NCBI GenBank assembly: GCA_963703015.1
Contig: OY969779.1
Span: forward strand, 124,001 to 188,000
Length of the DNA stretch: 64,000 bases
From: Methanobacterium_B sp963703015
Lineage (GTDB): Archaea; Methanobacteriota; Methanobacteria; Methanobacteriales; Methanobacteriaceae
Direction: 5' to 3'
Shown here: in pieces, positions 51,459-61,247 of the stretch
Layout: every line of letters begins with the position of its first letter
Position numbering within the stretch: the stretch's first letter is position 1
The notes under the pieces: model-generated
The model's input: the letters and a program-made list of their open reading frames with translations, nothing else
Told to the model about the DNA's origin: nothing
Database searches by the model: none
Position numbers and translations under genes: made by a program

Positions 51459-51566
51459 TCATTCATTAATTTTTTTTAAATTCTTTGAGATTATATCCAA
51501 GTGAAGTTAGAATTTTGATAAAATTTTAACTGCTATCTAAGTTCTTTTTAAAATCAAATTTTTTTA

Positions 51567-51796
51567 TCAACATATTCCGGTTAAATTTTTATTTGATACT
51601 CGATTAAGCTTTGCATAAACATCTAAAATACTAAAATTTAGCACGTCCGGATGTTTTTTATAACAAAATCTTTTTGTAGCAATAATGGTGCCTAAACCAT
51701 CGAAATTAGGCTTTAAAAGATTATCTAAATCTAAACCCCACTTATTTCCACAACTTCCTTAGCTTTTCTTTCAATATTAGATTTTACATATTCCAT
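51567..51796 (-). pseudogene. Frameshifted remnant beside the defence operon
   Basis: The minus strand reads MEYVKSNIERKAKEVVEISG, then needs a frame change to continue as NKWGLDLDNLLKPNFDGLGT, IIATKRFCYKKHPDVLNFSI and LDVYAKLNRVSNKNLTGIC-stop. The DLDNLLKP string is reminiscent of RusA-type Holliday-junction resolvases, a weak resemblance only. It lies 50 bases past the end of the drmE-like gene on the same strand and may be a lost last gene of that operon. The rest of 51459-51845 holds nothing else I recognise. Confidence 0.45.
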
Positions 51797-51845
51797 TCAT
51801 TTACTTCTATCACAAAGCTCCATTTTTTCATCTATCTACTTTTAC

Positions 51846-54845
51846 TTAGTAATATTCTTGGTAATTATTTAAAATACGGAATGGATATACTTCTTTATTT
51901 AGTTTTACAGTAGTTGCAGATTCAACTTTAAATTTAGATGAACTTTTAATAATCATTTTAATTTCTTCATTTAATTTCTCAAAAAGATATCTGTATTCTG
52001 GAGATATATTTCCTCCTCTAAAAAAATTTCGCCTAATACTCTGTAGGGTTATTACTGCTGTATATGATTTTCTAGCATTATTCATTTCCAAGTTAATATC
52101 GGGGAAAAGTTTATATATTGCTTCATATATTTCAATTAAATCGTTTAATCCTCTAGGGCGTTCAATCTCATAAATTTGCACTTTACCATGAAATGTATCC
52201 ACAATACTTGGGTCAGCAAGCCAAAAATTTTTAATGTAACTTTGGTTACTGGCATTGATATTCAAATCTACTAAGATTCCTGCTAATTCACTTTTGGCTT
52301 CATTTTCTGATATCTTATTATCTTCCTGAATTTTATTCAATACTTTTCTAAGTAAACGCATCCATTCAGATGCACAATAAATCAATTCTTTAAAACCGTC
52401 CCAAGTGTAAAGCGGGGTTTTAATCTTTGTATTTTCACCCATTTCAATTACAAGTTTAGTGAATATAAGTTTGTAAGATGCATAAAACCCGTGTTCGTCT
52501 ATAATAATCTCTTTATCTTTTAAATCGCTTAAATTTGACTTTGATATTTTTATATCTTCAATAGAATCATTGTATTTATCTTTGAATGAAATAACCCTGC
52601 CTAAGGGTAAGAATAGACCATTTCCATCTTCATCAATAACTATTATAACTTCTTCACCCGCATCTATTTTCATCTGATGAGTTTTAGATCCTTCGAGATG
52701 CGTTATTATCTTTCTTTCTCCAGTTGGTTTTATATTTTCTTCAAATGTAAGTTCTGATACCATATTATTAATTTTTTCCACATTCTGCAGTTCATTTAAT
52801 GTACTTTTTAAAAGTTCAGGTAAATTTTCTTCTGGGGATGGTATATAAAGAGGTTTTTTATTTTTTTGATTCAATCGGTTTTCTAAGATTGTTTTTAAAT
52901 CTTCAAGATTCTGACTGCTGCCGATGAAAATAAAGTTTTTATTATCATTTCCATCAAGTTCATATGTAATGTAGGGATTGATAGCAGAAATAACATAAAC
53001 ATCAGCCATTGGTTCTAATTCTATATCAAAATCAGATAGTTCATTCCAATTACATATCCTCACTTTCTCTGGAATATATTCTTGAAATCCATTTTCTATT
53101 AGTATTTGTTCAGTTCCTTTTTTATCAAAATTAGGTACAGCAATAAAAACTACATGATTATCTTTTTGAATAAAATCAGTTAATAATTCGATTATTTTAT
53201 CCATTATAGGATTAAAAGGTTCATCATCACATAAATAATATTTATTAAATGGTTTAATTATCTCTTGGAATGCTTCATAATCAGTTTCTAAAATATAACC
53301 CATTATGCTATCAAAAATCCAGTTACCTCTCCTGAAATTAGTATAAATATTTGTATCGTTTATATACAACGGAGTCTTTATTAAATCATTGAAAAACTTT
53401 TTAATATGATAATTATTATCCATGATTTGAAGTATTTTAGGTATTACTTCTTCAACACTGTCCAAACATCGTAAATGTATATATTCAGTCGTGATTTTAC
53501 ACTCTAATTTGAATTCATTAAAGCATGAAGAACTTGCAGATGCCCACGTTGAACAGTTATAATTGTTGGTTATTTTTTCCATTACAGCACCAGAATCCCA
53601 TGTATGCACCGTAACATCATATTTATCTGTAAATCCTTCATTAATGCCTATTTTATATAGATGTCTTGAACCCGGTTTAACTGAGAACATTAAAACTGTC
53701 TTCTCTGTAGTATCTAAAAATTTAATAAACCCTCTCCCTTTTTGACCATTAAATACGACCTTATCCTCAATAAAAATATCACATTTAGTAAAAATTACTG
53801 TTTTGGGATCAATTCTATTAATAATGTTAAAAATTTGCTCTGAATTTAAATAATCCGGAATAAAAAATATTTGATTATTTTCTATATCCATATCACTTAA
53901 ATTATCATCAAGAATTTTAATTGAAGATATTCTTTTGTTAACCCTTATCAGTTTATTAATATTTGAGATGGCCTTCCAGTAATTTATTTTATCAAATTTA
54001 AGTCTTCCTCCCCATCCTGGTTGTTCATCCAAAGAAATTTCAAAATAACCATCAGGATTTACTTTATTGTTTGGCGTTCTTTCCCATATGTCCCCATCTC
54101 TCCATTTAAAAAGTTTAATAGAATTTTCTCCATAAGTACTATCTAATTTATTTTTTAATTTAGTCTTACATCTCCTATAAGAGCAATTTTCAGCATCAAC
54201 AAAATTATCTACTTCAAAATCCTGTTCATTGGAATTTAAAGGCTTAACAATTTTAATATGATAAGAAATTTTGTCTCTTTTTTGAAGCAGATATCCTTTA
54301 TTTCGACTAAATTCTCTAAAATCATCTATTATTTCATTATATATATCTGTTTCAGCTAGTTCATTAGAATAGAATAAATTATCAAATATTGTGTCAAATT
54401 CTGGTTTAGCGAATTCATTATTATCTTTAGAATTAATATTATTAAAATTAGAAATTACTATAATCTTGTTTTCAGGATTTTGAAGCGCTAAGTCTGTAAT
54501 CAGTAAAGGGATGAATTTAACTTCCTTCCAGGGCCATGTAATGAGATATTTTCCAGATATATCTGTATTTAACCAGTCTAAATATGCTTCTTCAATGGCA
54601 TTTGGTTTAATGCTCCATAAAATAGGTATTTTATTTATAAATCCATTATATTCATAATTCTCTCCATTAATGGTTCCCCAAGTTTTTTTAAAATTAGTAA
54701 AATCAATATTTTCATAAAAATAAGCTTTACATGATGAACATTTTAATAAACCAATTTTATAATCTATTATTTTAATTATAGAACCATTTAAATGAGGTTC
54801 ATGGCAACATGGGCATGTAGGATATTTATGAAAATAGTTTCTCAT
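51846..54845 (-). CDS. DrmE-like large protein of a DISARM-type operon
   Basis: A 999-aa protein. An N-terminal zinc ribbon is formed by Cys11, Cys14, Cys36 and Cys39 (TCPCCHEPH, LKCSSCKAYF). The middle has no intact Walker A, though strands such as ENKIIVISNF and NKNFIFIGSS look like a degenerate helicase or Rossmann fold. The C-terminal 150 residues are helical (WMRLLRKVLNKIQED, SYIKNFWLADPSIVD). It overlaps the PLD gene by four bases (ATGA). Its position in a drmA-drmB-drmC operon fits DrmE, the uncharacterised large subunit of class 2 DISARM. I infer that from context; similarity to DrmE is not verified. Confidence 0.7.
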   Translation of the reverse strand: MRNYFHKYPTCPCCHEPHLNGSIIKIIDYKIGLLKCSSCKAYFYENIDFTNFKKTWGTINGENYEYNGFINKIPILWSIKPNAIEEAYLDWLNTDISGKYLITWPWKEVKFIPLLITDLALQNPENKIIVISNFNNINSKDNNEFAKPEFDTIFDNLFYSNELAETDIYNEIIDDFREFSRNKGYLLQKRDKISYHIKIVKPLNSNEQDFEVDNFVDAENCSYRRCKTKLKNKLDSTYGENSIKLFKWRDGDIWERTPNNKVNPDGYFEISLDEQPGWGGRLKFDKINYWKAISNINKLIRVNKRISSIKILDDNLSDMDIENNQIFFIPDYLNSEQIFNIINRIDPKTVIFTKCDIFIEDKVVFNGQKGRGFIKFLDTTEKTVLMFSVKPGSRHLYKIGINEGFTDKYDVTVHTWDSGAVMEKITNNYNCSTWASASSSCFNEFKLECKITTEYIHLRCLDSVEEVIPKILQIMDNNYHIKKFFNDLIKTPLYINDTNIYTNFRRGNWIFDSIMGYILETDYEAFQEIIKPFNKYYLCDDEPFNPIMDKIIELLTDFIQKDNHVVFIAVPNFDKKGTEQILIENGFQEYIPEKVRICNWNELSDFDIELEPMADVYVISAINPYITYELDGNDNKNFIFIGSSQNLEDLKTILENRLNQKNKKPLYIPSPEENLPELLKSTLNELQNVEKINNMVSELTFEENIKPTGERKIITHLEGSKTHQMKIDAGEEVIIVIDEDGNGLFLPLGRVISFKDKYNDSIEDIKISKSNLSDLKDKEIIIDEHGFYASYKLIFTKLVIEMGENTKIKTPLYTWDGFKELIYCASEWMRLLRKVLNKIQEDNKISENEAKSELAGILVDLNINASNQSYIKNFWLADPSIVDTFHGKVQIYEIERPRGLNDLIEIYEAIYKLFPDINLEMNNARKSYTAVITLQSIRRNFFRGGNISPEYRYLFEKLNEEIKMIIKSSSKFKVESATTVKLNKEVYPFRILNNYQEYY

Positions 54846-55303
54846 TGAATTAACCTTTTTATTATACTTTCTAATTTATATGCAATATTAGAATCATCTA
54901 ATAAGATACCTAACTCATAGTTTTTTGAGAGTCCTGCTTTGGTTAAATTCGCAGAACCAATAAGGACTTTTTTCTTATCTGAAATTAGAACTTTAGCATG
55001 TAAAAACTCATTAGGGGCTAAAAAAACTTTGATATGCGGATATTTTTCTTGAAATTTGAGCAAATCTGGTTGAATACTTTTGAAAAATTCTTTATCATTG
55101 TGAATAAATATTTCTACATTTACACCGCGCTTAAGAGCTTTTTCAATATTTTTTAATACCATACTTTCAGTAATTATAAAAACTGTGAGAAGTAAGAATT
55201 TGTTTGATTTGTCTATTAATTCTTTAATTACATCTTCTGTTGGTGTAACTTCATATCCAATCCATTTATCGCCAGTTGCAACGATTTCGGTATTTAGACT
55301 CAT
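54842..55303 (-). CDS. drmC: DrmC-like phospholipase-D-family protein, single HKD motif
   Basis: A 153-aa protein with one PLD active-site motif, FLHAKVLISDKKKVLIGSANLT (H-x-K-x4-D, His about 112), preceded by strands KFLLLTVFIITES and VEIFIHNDKEF. Only half of a classical two-HKD enzyme is present, so it must dimerise to be active, and it is shorter than most DrmC proteins. DrmC is the PLD subunit of DISARM, dispensable in the one system studied. It starts directly after the DrmB stop and overlaps the next gene, so it is within the operon. Confidence 0.82.
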   Translation of the reverse strand: MSLNTEIVATGDKWIGYEVTPTEDVIKELIDKSNKFLLLTVFIITESMVLKNIEKALKRGVNVEIFIHNDKEFFKSIQPDLLKFQEKYPHIKVFLAPNEFLHAKVLISDKKKVLIGSANLTKAGLSKNYELGILLDDSNIAYKLESIIKRLIQ

Positions 55304-57112
55304 TTAATCACCATTTAGTATATGTCTATCTAACCACATATTACCGTGTTCACATGATGTTTCAGGAACTAAAAGACAGTATATACAGGCAGATCCATTT
55401 ACTCTATCCGAGGATATCCTAATGTTAGAGCATAGTGGATCATGAGAACATGACGAAACTAATTTTAAGGCTTCATTCATAATTAATTCAAATTTTTCTG
55501 AAGATTCAACCAAACCTCCCATCCCACAGTCTTCTCCTACAGAAGTAGTATATAAAAAGACACCCCCTTTACCATTTGGATCTACATAAACCCTTTCTCT
55601 AATAGATGCAGATGAATATCCAGAAAAGAACGAAAGAGCCATGATCAATGCATGTGAAAGCGTGTGCCACCAAACAAATACGGGATTTTTAACCTCATCT
55701 TCCCTCCATCTATCTTGATATAACGGCTTTTTTTCAGTCCATTCATTGGAATTATGTTTTAAATTTAGATATTTAATGGGGTTTTCATCAGAAGTTATAA
55801 AAATCCCTTCCCCAATACCTTCATATATAGGATACCAATAAGTTCCATCAGAACGAGTAGCTCCAATAGATACGGTCTCAGATTCTATAATATTACCCGT
55901 ATCCTTATCTTTTTTTAAATAAGGCTTTCTCTGATATCCCATTTGAGCGGTAACTGTTTTTATTTTATCTACAGGATAAACTTTAAAAGGAAATTCATTT
56001 TCTTCTTTTTTAATTTTAATATTATATGTAAATGGTGGACCTTTACAAAAATTATCAGAACAGGCTTCTTCACCTTTTAATGTTTCAAATTCCTCAAGTA
56101 ATATATTATCTACTTGGATATCTTCATTATAGAGATCACTAGCTAGTTTAATAAGCTCTTCATAGCTATTATCGTTAATATAATGCCTTATAACTTCTTT
56201 ACTTTCATTAGCAATCTTATGATTTCCATCAAGACCTCTTAAAAAACCGCCTTCATCCACACCAACCGCCATCAATCCACTTAATAACGATGCTACTTCT
56301 CCTATCTGTAAAACATTAGAAATTGGTTTATCATATTTTGGTATCCTTAATAAAGTAAGCGTATTTGCAATTCTAAGGGATGTAGATTGTCTTTGAACTA
56401 CCCTCATTCTTTGGCTGCACCTTTTTCTTTCAGGCTTGGTTAAACCTACTAAATCATCACTGGGAATTTCTTTTTCTGGTAATCTGCCGGTACATTGGAA
56501 ATATCTCTGATACACATCTCCCATGTTAGTTTCTAAGCCACATTCGGGGCAAGTTATATTTATACTTGAAAGGGAACTACCTCCCGCATCCCAATAGAAA
56601 TAATCTATACTACATGGAGTTTTATCCCCATGAACGGCTTCTTTCCATTTTACCTCATCTAAATGTCCATTTGGACATGCACACACAAATCTTACATTAG
56701 TATTTGTTTTTTTATTACAAATAGGACACTTATCATGCTTTGAAGAATCATAAAGGACAGGAAAATCAGGATTATGTTTTTCTTCATTTCCATAGCATAT
56801 TTTCCATACTGGAAATATATAGGTCCTATAAAGACCTTGAGTGTCTTTTTTTCGCTCAGATGAATTTGAAGGAAGCAAAAAAAATCTTATTTCATAATCT
56901 TTGTATTTGGTCATTATTTTCTTTAAAACATGACTCATACGTAAGTCGTGAACCTCATATTTTTTTAATATCTTTGAAAAATTACCTCCTAAACCCCATC
57001 CTAAAGCCGGTATAATTCTAGGGCCATCCCTACTTTCAAGAATTGATCCTGGACCATATGTTAATATAAATTGTGATCTTCTTAAATTTTGAACCTTTAA
57101 CTTTTCAGCCAT
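55304..57112 (-). CDS. drmB: DrmB-like DUF1998 protein
   Basis: A 602-aa protein. It opens MAEKLKVQNLRRSQFILTYG, then PGSILE, the usual DrmB start. Zinc-binding clusters follow (CPICNKKT, CACPNGHLDEV, CPECGLETN, then CSQRM). The C-terminal DUF1998 domain has WHTLSHALIMALSF, GEDCGMGGLVESSEKF and CSHDPLCSN with CIYCLLVPETSCEHGN. DrmB forms the DNA-translocating core of DISARM with DrmA. I start at the ATG at 57112, two bases past the DrmA stop, with GGGTG ahead. The gene before and the gene after are contiguous with it, which shows one operon. Confidence 0.9.
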   Translation of the reverse strand: MAEKLKVQNLRRSQFILTYGPGSILESRDGPRIIPALGWGLGGNFSKILKKYEVHDLRMSHVLKKIMTKYKDYEIRFFLLPSNSSERKKDTQGLYRTYIFPVWKICYGNEEKHNPDFPVLYDSSKHDKCPICNKKTNTNVRFVCACPNGHLDEVKWKEAVHGDKTPCSIDYFYWDAGGSSLSSINITCPECGLETNMGDVYQRYFQCTGRLPEKEIPSDDLVGLTKPERKRCSQRMRVVQRQSTSLRIANTLTLLRIPKYDKPISNVLQIGEVASLLSGLMAVGVDEGGFLRGLDGNHKIANESKEVIRHYINDNSYEELIKLASDLYNEDIQVDNILLEEFETLKGEEACSDNFCKGPPFTYNIKIKKEENEFPFKVYPVDKIKTVTAQMGYQRKPYLKKDKDTGNIIESETVSIGATRSDGTYWYPIYEGIGEGIFITSDENPIKYLNLKHNSNEWTEKKPLYQDRWREDEVKNPVFVWWHTLSHALIMALSFFSGYSSASIRERVYVDPNGKGGVFLYTTSVGEDCGMGGLVESSEKFELIMNEALKLVSSCSHDPLCSNIRISSDRVNGSACIYCLLVPETSCEHGNMWLDRHILNGD

Positions 57113-57114
57113 AT

Positions 57115-60100
57115 TTACACCCAAAATCCTGTTGTTTCTTCAATTTCTCTAAGTGATTGAGGAACATTTTTAAATACAGTTTCAATATCATCTCTATGTT
57201 CATGTTGAGGATCGCCCAAAATTACATTAAACTGGGGGTCATGCCACATACTATACTCATTAAACCTAAGTTCATCCACATTATTTGCAATCTTTTTCCA
57301 TCTTCCAATCTGTGTTTTTAGATATTTTAAAGCAAAAGCTACCGGTGCCTTTTCTCCTCGATATATATAATTTAACCGTGATTCCATATGATTACATAGA
57401 TATTCAATATCATCAGCAGCTTTATCTTCAGTAATGATGGTACCATCCTTATCATACCAGTTTAACTGCATATTATAAGCGTTTCTTAAAAATACAACGA
57501 CTGAAGGCCCTATAGCTTTCCAAAGAGCACCTTTAGAAAATGGTGATACAGAAACAGGTTCTATACCCATATGAATTCTATGATGATAAGAAGGAAATAT
57601 TTCATAATGACTCAAATCTCTTGGCCTACCTGCTTTTAAAAATGTTACGACAAGTCCACCATTTGATCTACCTATTCTACCAGTTGCTTGGATATAGGAT
57701 CCAGTAGTTTTAGGTTGACCATTAACAACCATCATTGAAAGATGAGAAATATCAACGCCAGTACCAAACATTGAGGTAGTGAAAATAGCATCATAAATAG
57801 GACTTTCTTCTTTACTTCTCTTCCCATCTCTCTCAATTTCACTAAGAATTAAAGGAATAGTAGTAGAAGGCACTCTACTAGAAAGTTCAACAGTGCAATC
57901 ATGATTAAGTATCCTAGGAGAGTCTTCCGAGATTGTTTTTAATCTTTCTTCTATGTCCTCTCTATAAAGAGCTCCTCCCCCTCCTAATTCCCTGATTGCA
58001 TTGTAATATCCCACTATAGTCCAGTAATATAGAATATTTTCCTCATTTCGATGTTCATTAGAAGTTTTTAGTATCCTTGACCATAATCTAACCTGAGGAG
58101 TCATAGGCCCTCTTCCAGGAGCATAAATACCCATATATATACGTCCACTTTTTATTTCATCCCATGCAGATTCTGGAGCTTCTTCTTTTACGAAAAAACT
58201 ATCATTTATATCTAATCCATATGGTGGAAATTGGAAGAGATCTTTTGAAAATAAAAAATTAACCTGTTCTTCAGCATTCTTGATTGTTGCTGTGGATGCG
58301 ATATATTTAGGGTTACCTCCTATTTTCTTAATTATACCTTCAACTACTGCTTCATACAATCCAAAAAGACTGCCCAATGGTCCATCAATCAAATGTAATT
58401 CATCCTGAATAATTAAATCTGGAGCTTTAAATGGATCAACAGAAATGTCATGTTCTTTACTGGATTCTGTTGCTTTGTTAGGAAACAGTGCATCTCTATG
58501 ATATCCATAAAATTTATTATAGTTAGTTATATTGCCAAAAATTGATGCTGCTCTAGGTTCGAAAGCTAAACGGGCTATTTTATCTGCTGTACCTATTATT
58601 ACGGTAGGACATCTAGAGTAAATTTGTTCATCGACTGTGTATGCAGGAATAGGGATTCTGGTCCCTGATACAAATGGACTTTCAATTAATCTTTCAAAAT
58701 TACCATCTGGAAACAGAAAGCTATCCTTTTCATGCTTTAAAGGTACTCCTTCCTTCCAAAAAGCGTTATTAAGATCACAGTTAGGGTTAGGACACCAAAT
58801 CTCAAAATCACTATATTCCGTTCTTTCTTGATTTTTTGCAAGATCTTTAATGCTTCCAAAATATCCTTGTCGATATGGGTTTAATGACGCGATTTCAACT
58901 GTATCCCTTAAATCATTCCAAAGCTCGTCAATTTTTTTCTTTTCGATATTCTGATCAATAAATTTCAATGAAAAAGTATAATAACCATTTTCATGATTTT
59001 CATTTGATAAACTTACTTCTTCTATGAAATCTTTAGTTTCTTCTAAAATTTTGAGTGTATTTGACAATTCACGTAGGGATTCTGATGATTTTACAACAAA
59101 ATACAGTTTATTATCTTCTTTAGGTAATCCTGTTTTAGGAATTGTAACCCATGAATCACATACCGGGCATTTAATAACTTGAGCAGGTTCACTAGAATTG
59201 TTATCCTTTTCATCTTCCCCATTCCCTTCTTTAAGTAACGAAATAGCTTGATTATCACCCATAAGATGAAGTGGAGATACTGCACTACCTACCCACATAC
59301 CCGCTGAAAATCTAACTGATCCATAAATCCAATCCCCTTCGATATCACATAAATCAGGCCTCCAACCAACGTATCCTTTTGAACTAGAAGATACTCTAAG
59401 ATACTCTGCAGCTGTAATTAACCTAATTGTTCTCCTGAACTGTTGAACTGTTAGTAGTCTAAGAGTATATCTCGATATTATAGAAGTACCCGCCCCAGTT
59501 TTCATATTAGAACTATTTAAAGCATTAATTCTTCTTAAAACCATGGTAAATGCCATGATAGCAAGGTATGATTCTGTTTTCCCTCCTCCAGTAGATATCC
59601 ACAATAAATCAAGCGTATTTCTATCATCAGAATCTTCATTAACTATTGATTCAATAGTCATAAGGAAAAAAGCAAGTTGAAATGGTCTCCATATGAATTC
59701 TCCGTTTCCCGTGGACCATTCATGTTGTTGATATATACATCGATTAGCAAAAGAAAATGCAAGTTTTGCAACAGAACTAGATTTAAGAGTATTTAACCCC
59801 AATTTGATCCTTTCAAGTGCCTCAAACTGCTTGTTGATTAGGTGGATTGCTATATTTTTATATTTATCAGGTAATCCTTCCTTTTCTTTAACATTATTAT
59901 TTATCCATATTTCATATTTTTCAAGAATAGGCACTAAAATTTGATCATACTCTTCATTCTTCCATATTTCTGATAATATTTTAGCAGATAAATTAGGATC
60001 ATCTTCATTTCCGGGTAATTCAAAAGACGGTAAGGGCATTGGATATAATGGAACGAATTCACTCCTTAAATGTGGCTGAATAAAATCTTTTAACTCTTCA

Positions 60101-60957
60101 TTTTCTTCAAAATTAAAAGATCCATCAGGCCATAAAAAATCAATGTCAAACTTATCCATATAGTCTATGTCATACCATAGAGCTGAACACATATGCCCCA
60201 ATGCTTTAAAAGGGCGATTTCTGTAAATGAAATCTAATTCATTTTCTTCTTCATTAATTTGATCCAAATTAGGTAACTGTTCCTTATCGGGAAGATTAAT
60301 TCGAATAGAAGGCTGGAAAATACAAGAAGATATATTTGGCCTAAATGTTTGCTCATTTTGATTTAAATCTAAATCATTAATAATATTCACTGTAATATGA
60401 TATTTATCTTCATCTAAAAGCGTTTTCTTGATAAAAAGGAGGATATTTCCATCTTTTTCTTTATTATACAGATTGATAGGTGGTACTAATTCACTTTCAC
60501 TATCATCAAGATTTATTTCAGTTATATCCGAGTATGATCTTCTTTTCCATAAATTCTCCCCGTCTTCATTTTTATCTTTGATCTTAAAATAGCGCCCCCA
60601 AGTATTGGAAATTTTAAAATATGGCTTGTTAGCTTTTATAATAAAGGATACTCCAAACGATTTTATCCTCATTCGCGGATCAAGTTCCGATGGTATCGTA
60701 GCATCGATTTCCTCATCTGTAGAGTTATCTTCTGGATTTAAATCTGTACCTGCCCTTGTAGATTCACTATCGGGATCCTTAACTCCATCATCAATTTTTG
60801 GCTTGAATTTCTGAGGGATTAAAACACCAGTTAAATATTCTTCCCAAGGATCTTGTTTAATTTCCTCATTCGCCCCATTTCTAGGACCATAAACTTCATT
60901 AATTAGCTCCTTAATAAATTCTTCTCTCACCTTAAACACGCCCCCCAATAGATACAT
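57115..60957 (-). CDS. drmA: DrmA-like SF2 helicase of a DISARM-type system
   Basis: A 1280-aa helicase. The first ~420 residues are an N-terminal region with the family opening LINEVYGPRNG. The SF2 core has Walker A ISTGGGKTE (454-462), then zinc-binding pairs in an insertion (CPVCDSW; CPNPNCD), Walker B QDELH (851-855), motif III STATI and motif VI ATGRIGR (1091-1097). This matches DrmA, the ATP-driven DNA-loading motor of DISARM. The ATG at 60957 has no ribosome site; GTG codons at 60939 and 60930, after GGGGGG, are plausible real starts. It is divergent from the m5C methyltransferase. Confidence 0.9.
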   Translation of the reverse strand: MYLLGGVFKVREEFIKELINEVYGPRNGANEEIKQDPWEEYLTGVLIPQKFKPKIDDGVKDPDSESTRAGTDLNPEDNSTDEEIDATIPSELDPRMRIKSFGVSFIIKANKPYFKISNTWGRYFKIKDKNEDGENLWKRRSYSDITEINLDDSESELVPPINLYNKEKDGNILLFIKKTLLDEDKYHITVNIINDLDLNQNEQTFRPNISSCIFQPSIRINLPDKEQLPNLDQINEEENELDFIYRNRPFKALGHMCSALWYDIDYMDKFDIDFLWPDGSFNFEENEELKDFIQPHLRSEFVPLYPMPLPSFELPGNEDDPNLSAKILSEIWKNEEYDQILVPILEKYEIWINNNVKEKEGLPDKYKNIAIHLINKQFEALERIKLGLNTLKSSSVAKLAFSFANRCIYQQHEWSTGNGEFIWRPFQLAFFLMTIESIVNEDSDDRNTLDLLWISTGGGKTESYLAIMAFTMVLRRINALNSSNMKTGAGTSIISRYTLRLLTVQQFRRTIRLITAAEYLRVSSSSKGYVGWRPDLCDIEGDWIYGSVRFSAGMWVGSAVSPLHLMGDNQAISLLKEGNGEDEKDNNSSEPAQVIKCPVCDSWVTIPKTGLPKEDNKLYFVVKSSESLRELSNTLKILEETKDFIEEVSLSNENHENGYYTFSLKFIDQNIEKKKIDELWNDLRDTVEIASLNPYRQGYFGSIKDLAKNQERTEYSDFEIWCPNPNCDLNNAFWKEGVPLKHEKDSFLFPDGNFERLIESPFVSGTRIPIPAYTVDEQIYSRCPTVIIGTADKIARLAFEPRAASIFGNITNYNKFYGYHRDALFPNKATESSKEHDISVDPFKAPDLIIQDELHLIDGPLGSLFGLYEAVVEGIIKKIGGNPKYIASTATIKNAEEQVNFLFSKDLFQFPPYGLDINDSFFVKEEAPESAWDEIKSGRIYMGIYAPGRGPMTPQVRLWSRILKTSNEHRNEENILYYWTIVGYYNAIRELGGGGALYREDIEERLKTISEDSPRILNHDCTVELSSRVPSTTIPLILSEIERDGKRSKEESPIYDAIFTTSMFGTGVDISHLSMMVVNGQPKTTGSYIQATGRIGRSNGGLVVTFLKAGRPRDLSHYEIFPSYHHRIHMGIEPVSVSPFSKGALWKAIGPSVVVFLRNAYNMQLNWYDKDGTIITEDKAADDIEYLCNHMESRLNYIYRGEKAPVAFALKYLKTQIGRWKKIANNVDELRFNEYSMWHDPQFNVILGDPQHEHRDDIETVFKNVPQSLREIEETTGFWV

Positions 60958-61247
60958 AATAAAATGAAAATTTTAGAATCTCATTTAATTAAGTTATGAA
61001 TAGCAATATTTACAAAGGTAATAATATGGTTTACTATTAACGAGAAATAGAAACTATTAAATGGCAGATAGCGTTTATTAAAGATTATATAAACTTATTA
61101 TAAGACCCGTGTAATTATTTATCAAATATACAAAATTTCCTTAAGAATAAATATAAAATATTATAGAAAAAAAGATAATAGACTGAAAAACATTAATAAC
61201 ATGGATGTTTTTTAATTATATGCATATTAAATATAGGTTGATTTTAT
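60958..61247. promoter_or_regulatory. Divergent promoter region of the defence island
   Basis: A 290-base AT-rich spacer between the helicase operon and the methyltransferase genes. Several TATA-like boxes are visible on both strands (for example TTTATATAATC near 61083 on the minus strand and AATTATATGC near 61216 on the plus strand). No dyad stands out as an operator. Shared regulation of restriction and modification sides is expected here. Confidence 0.4.
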
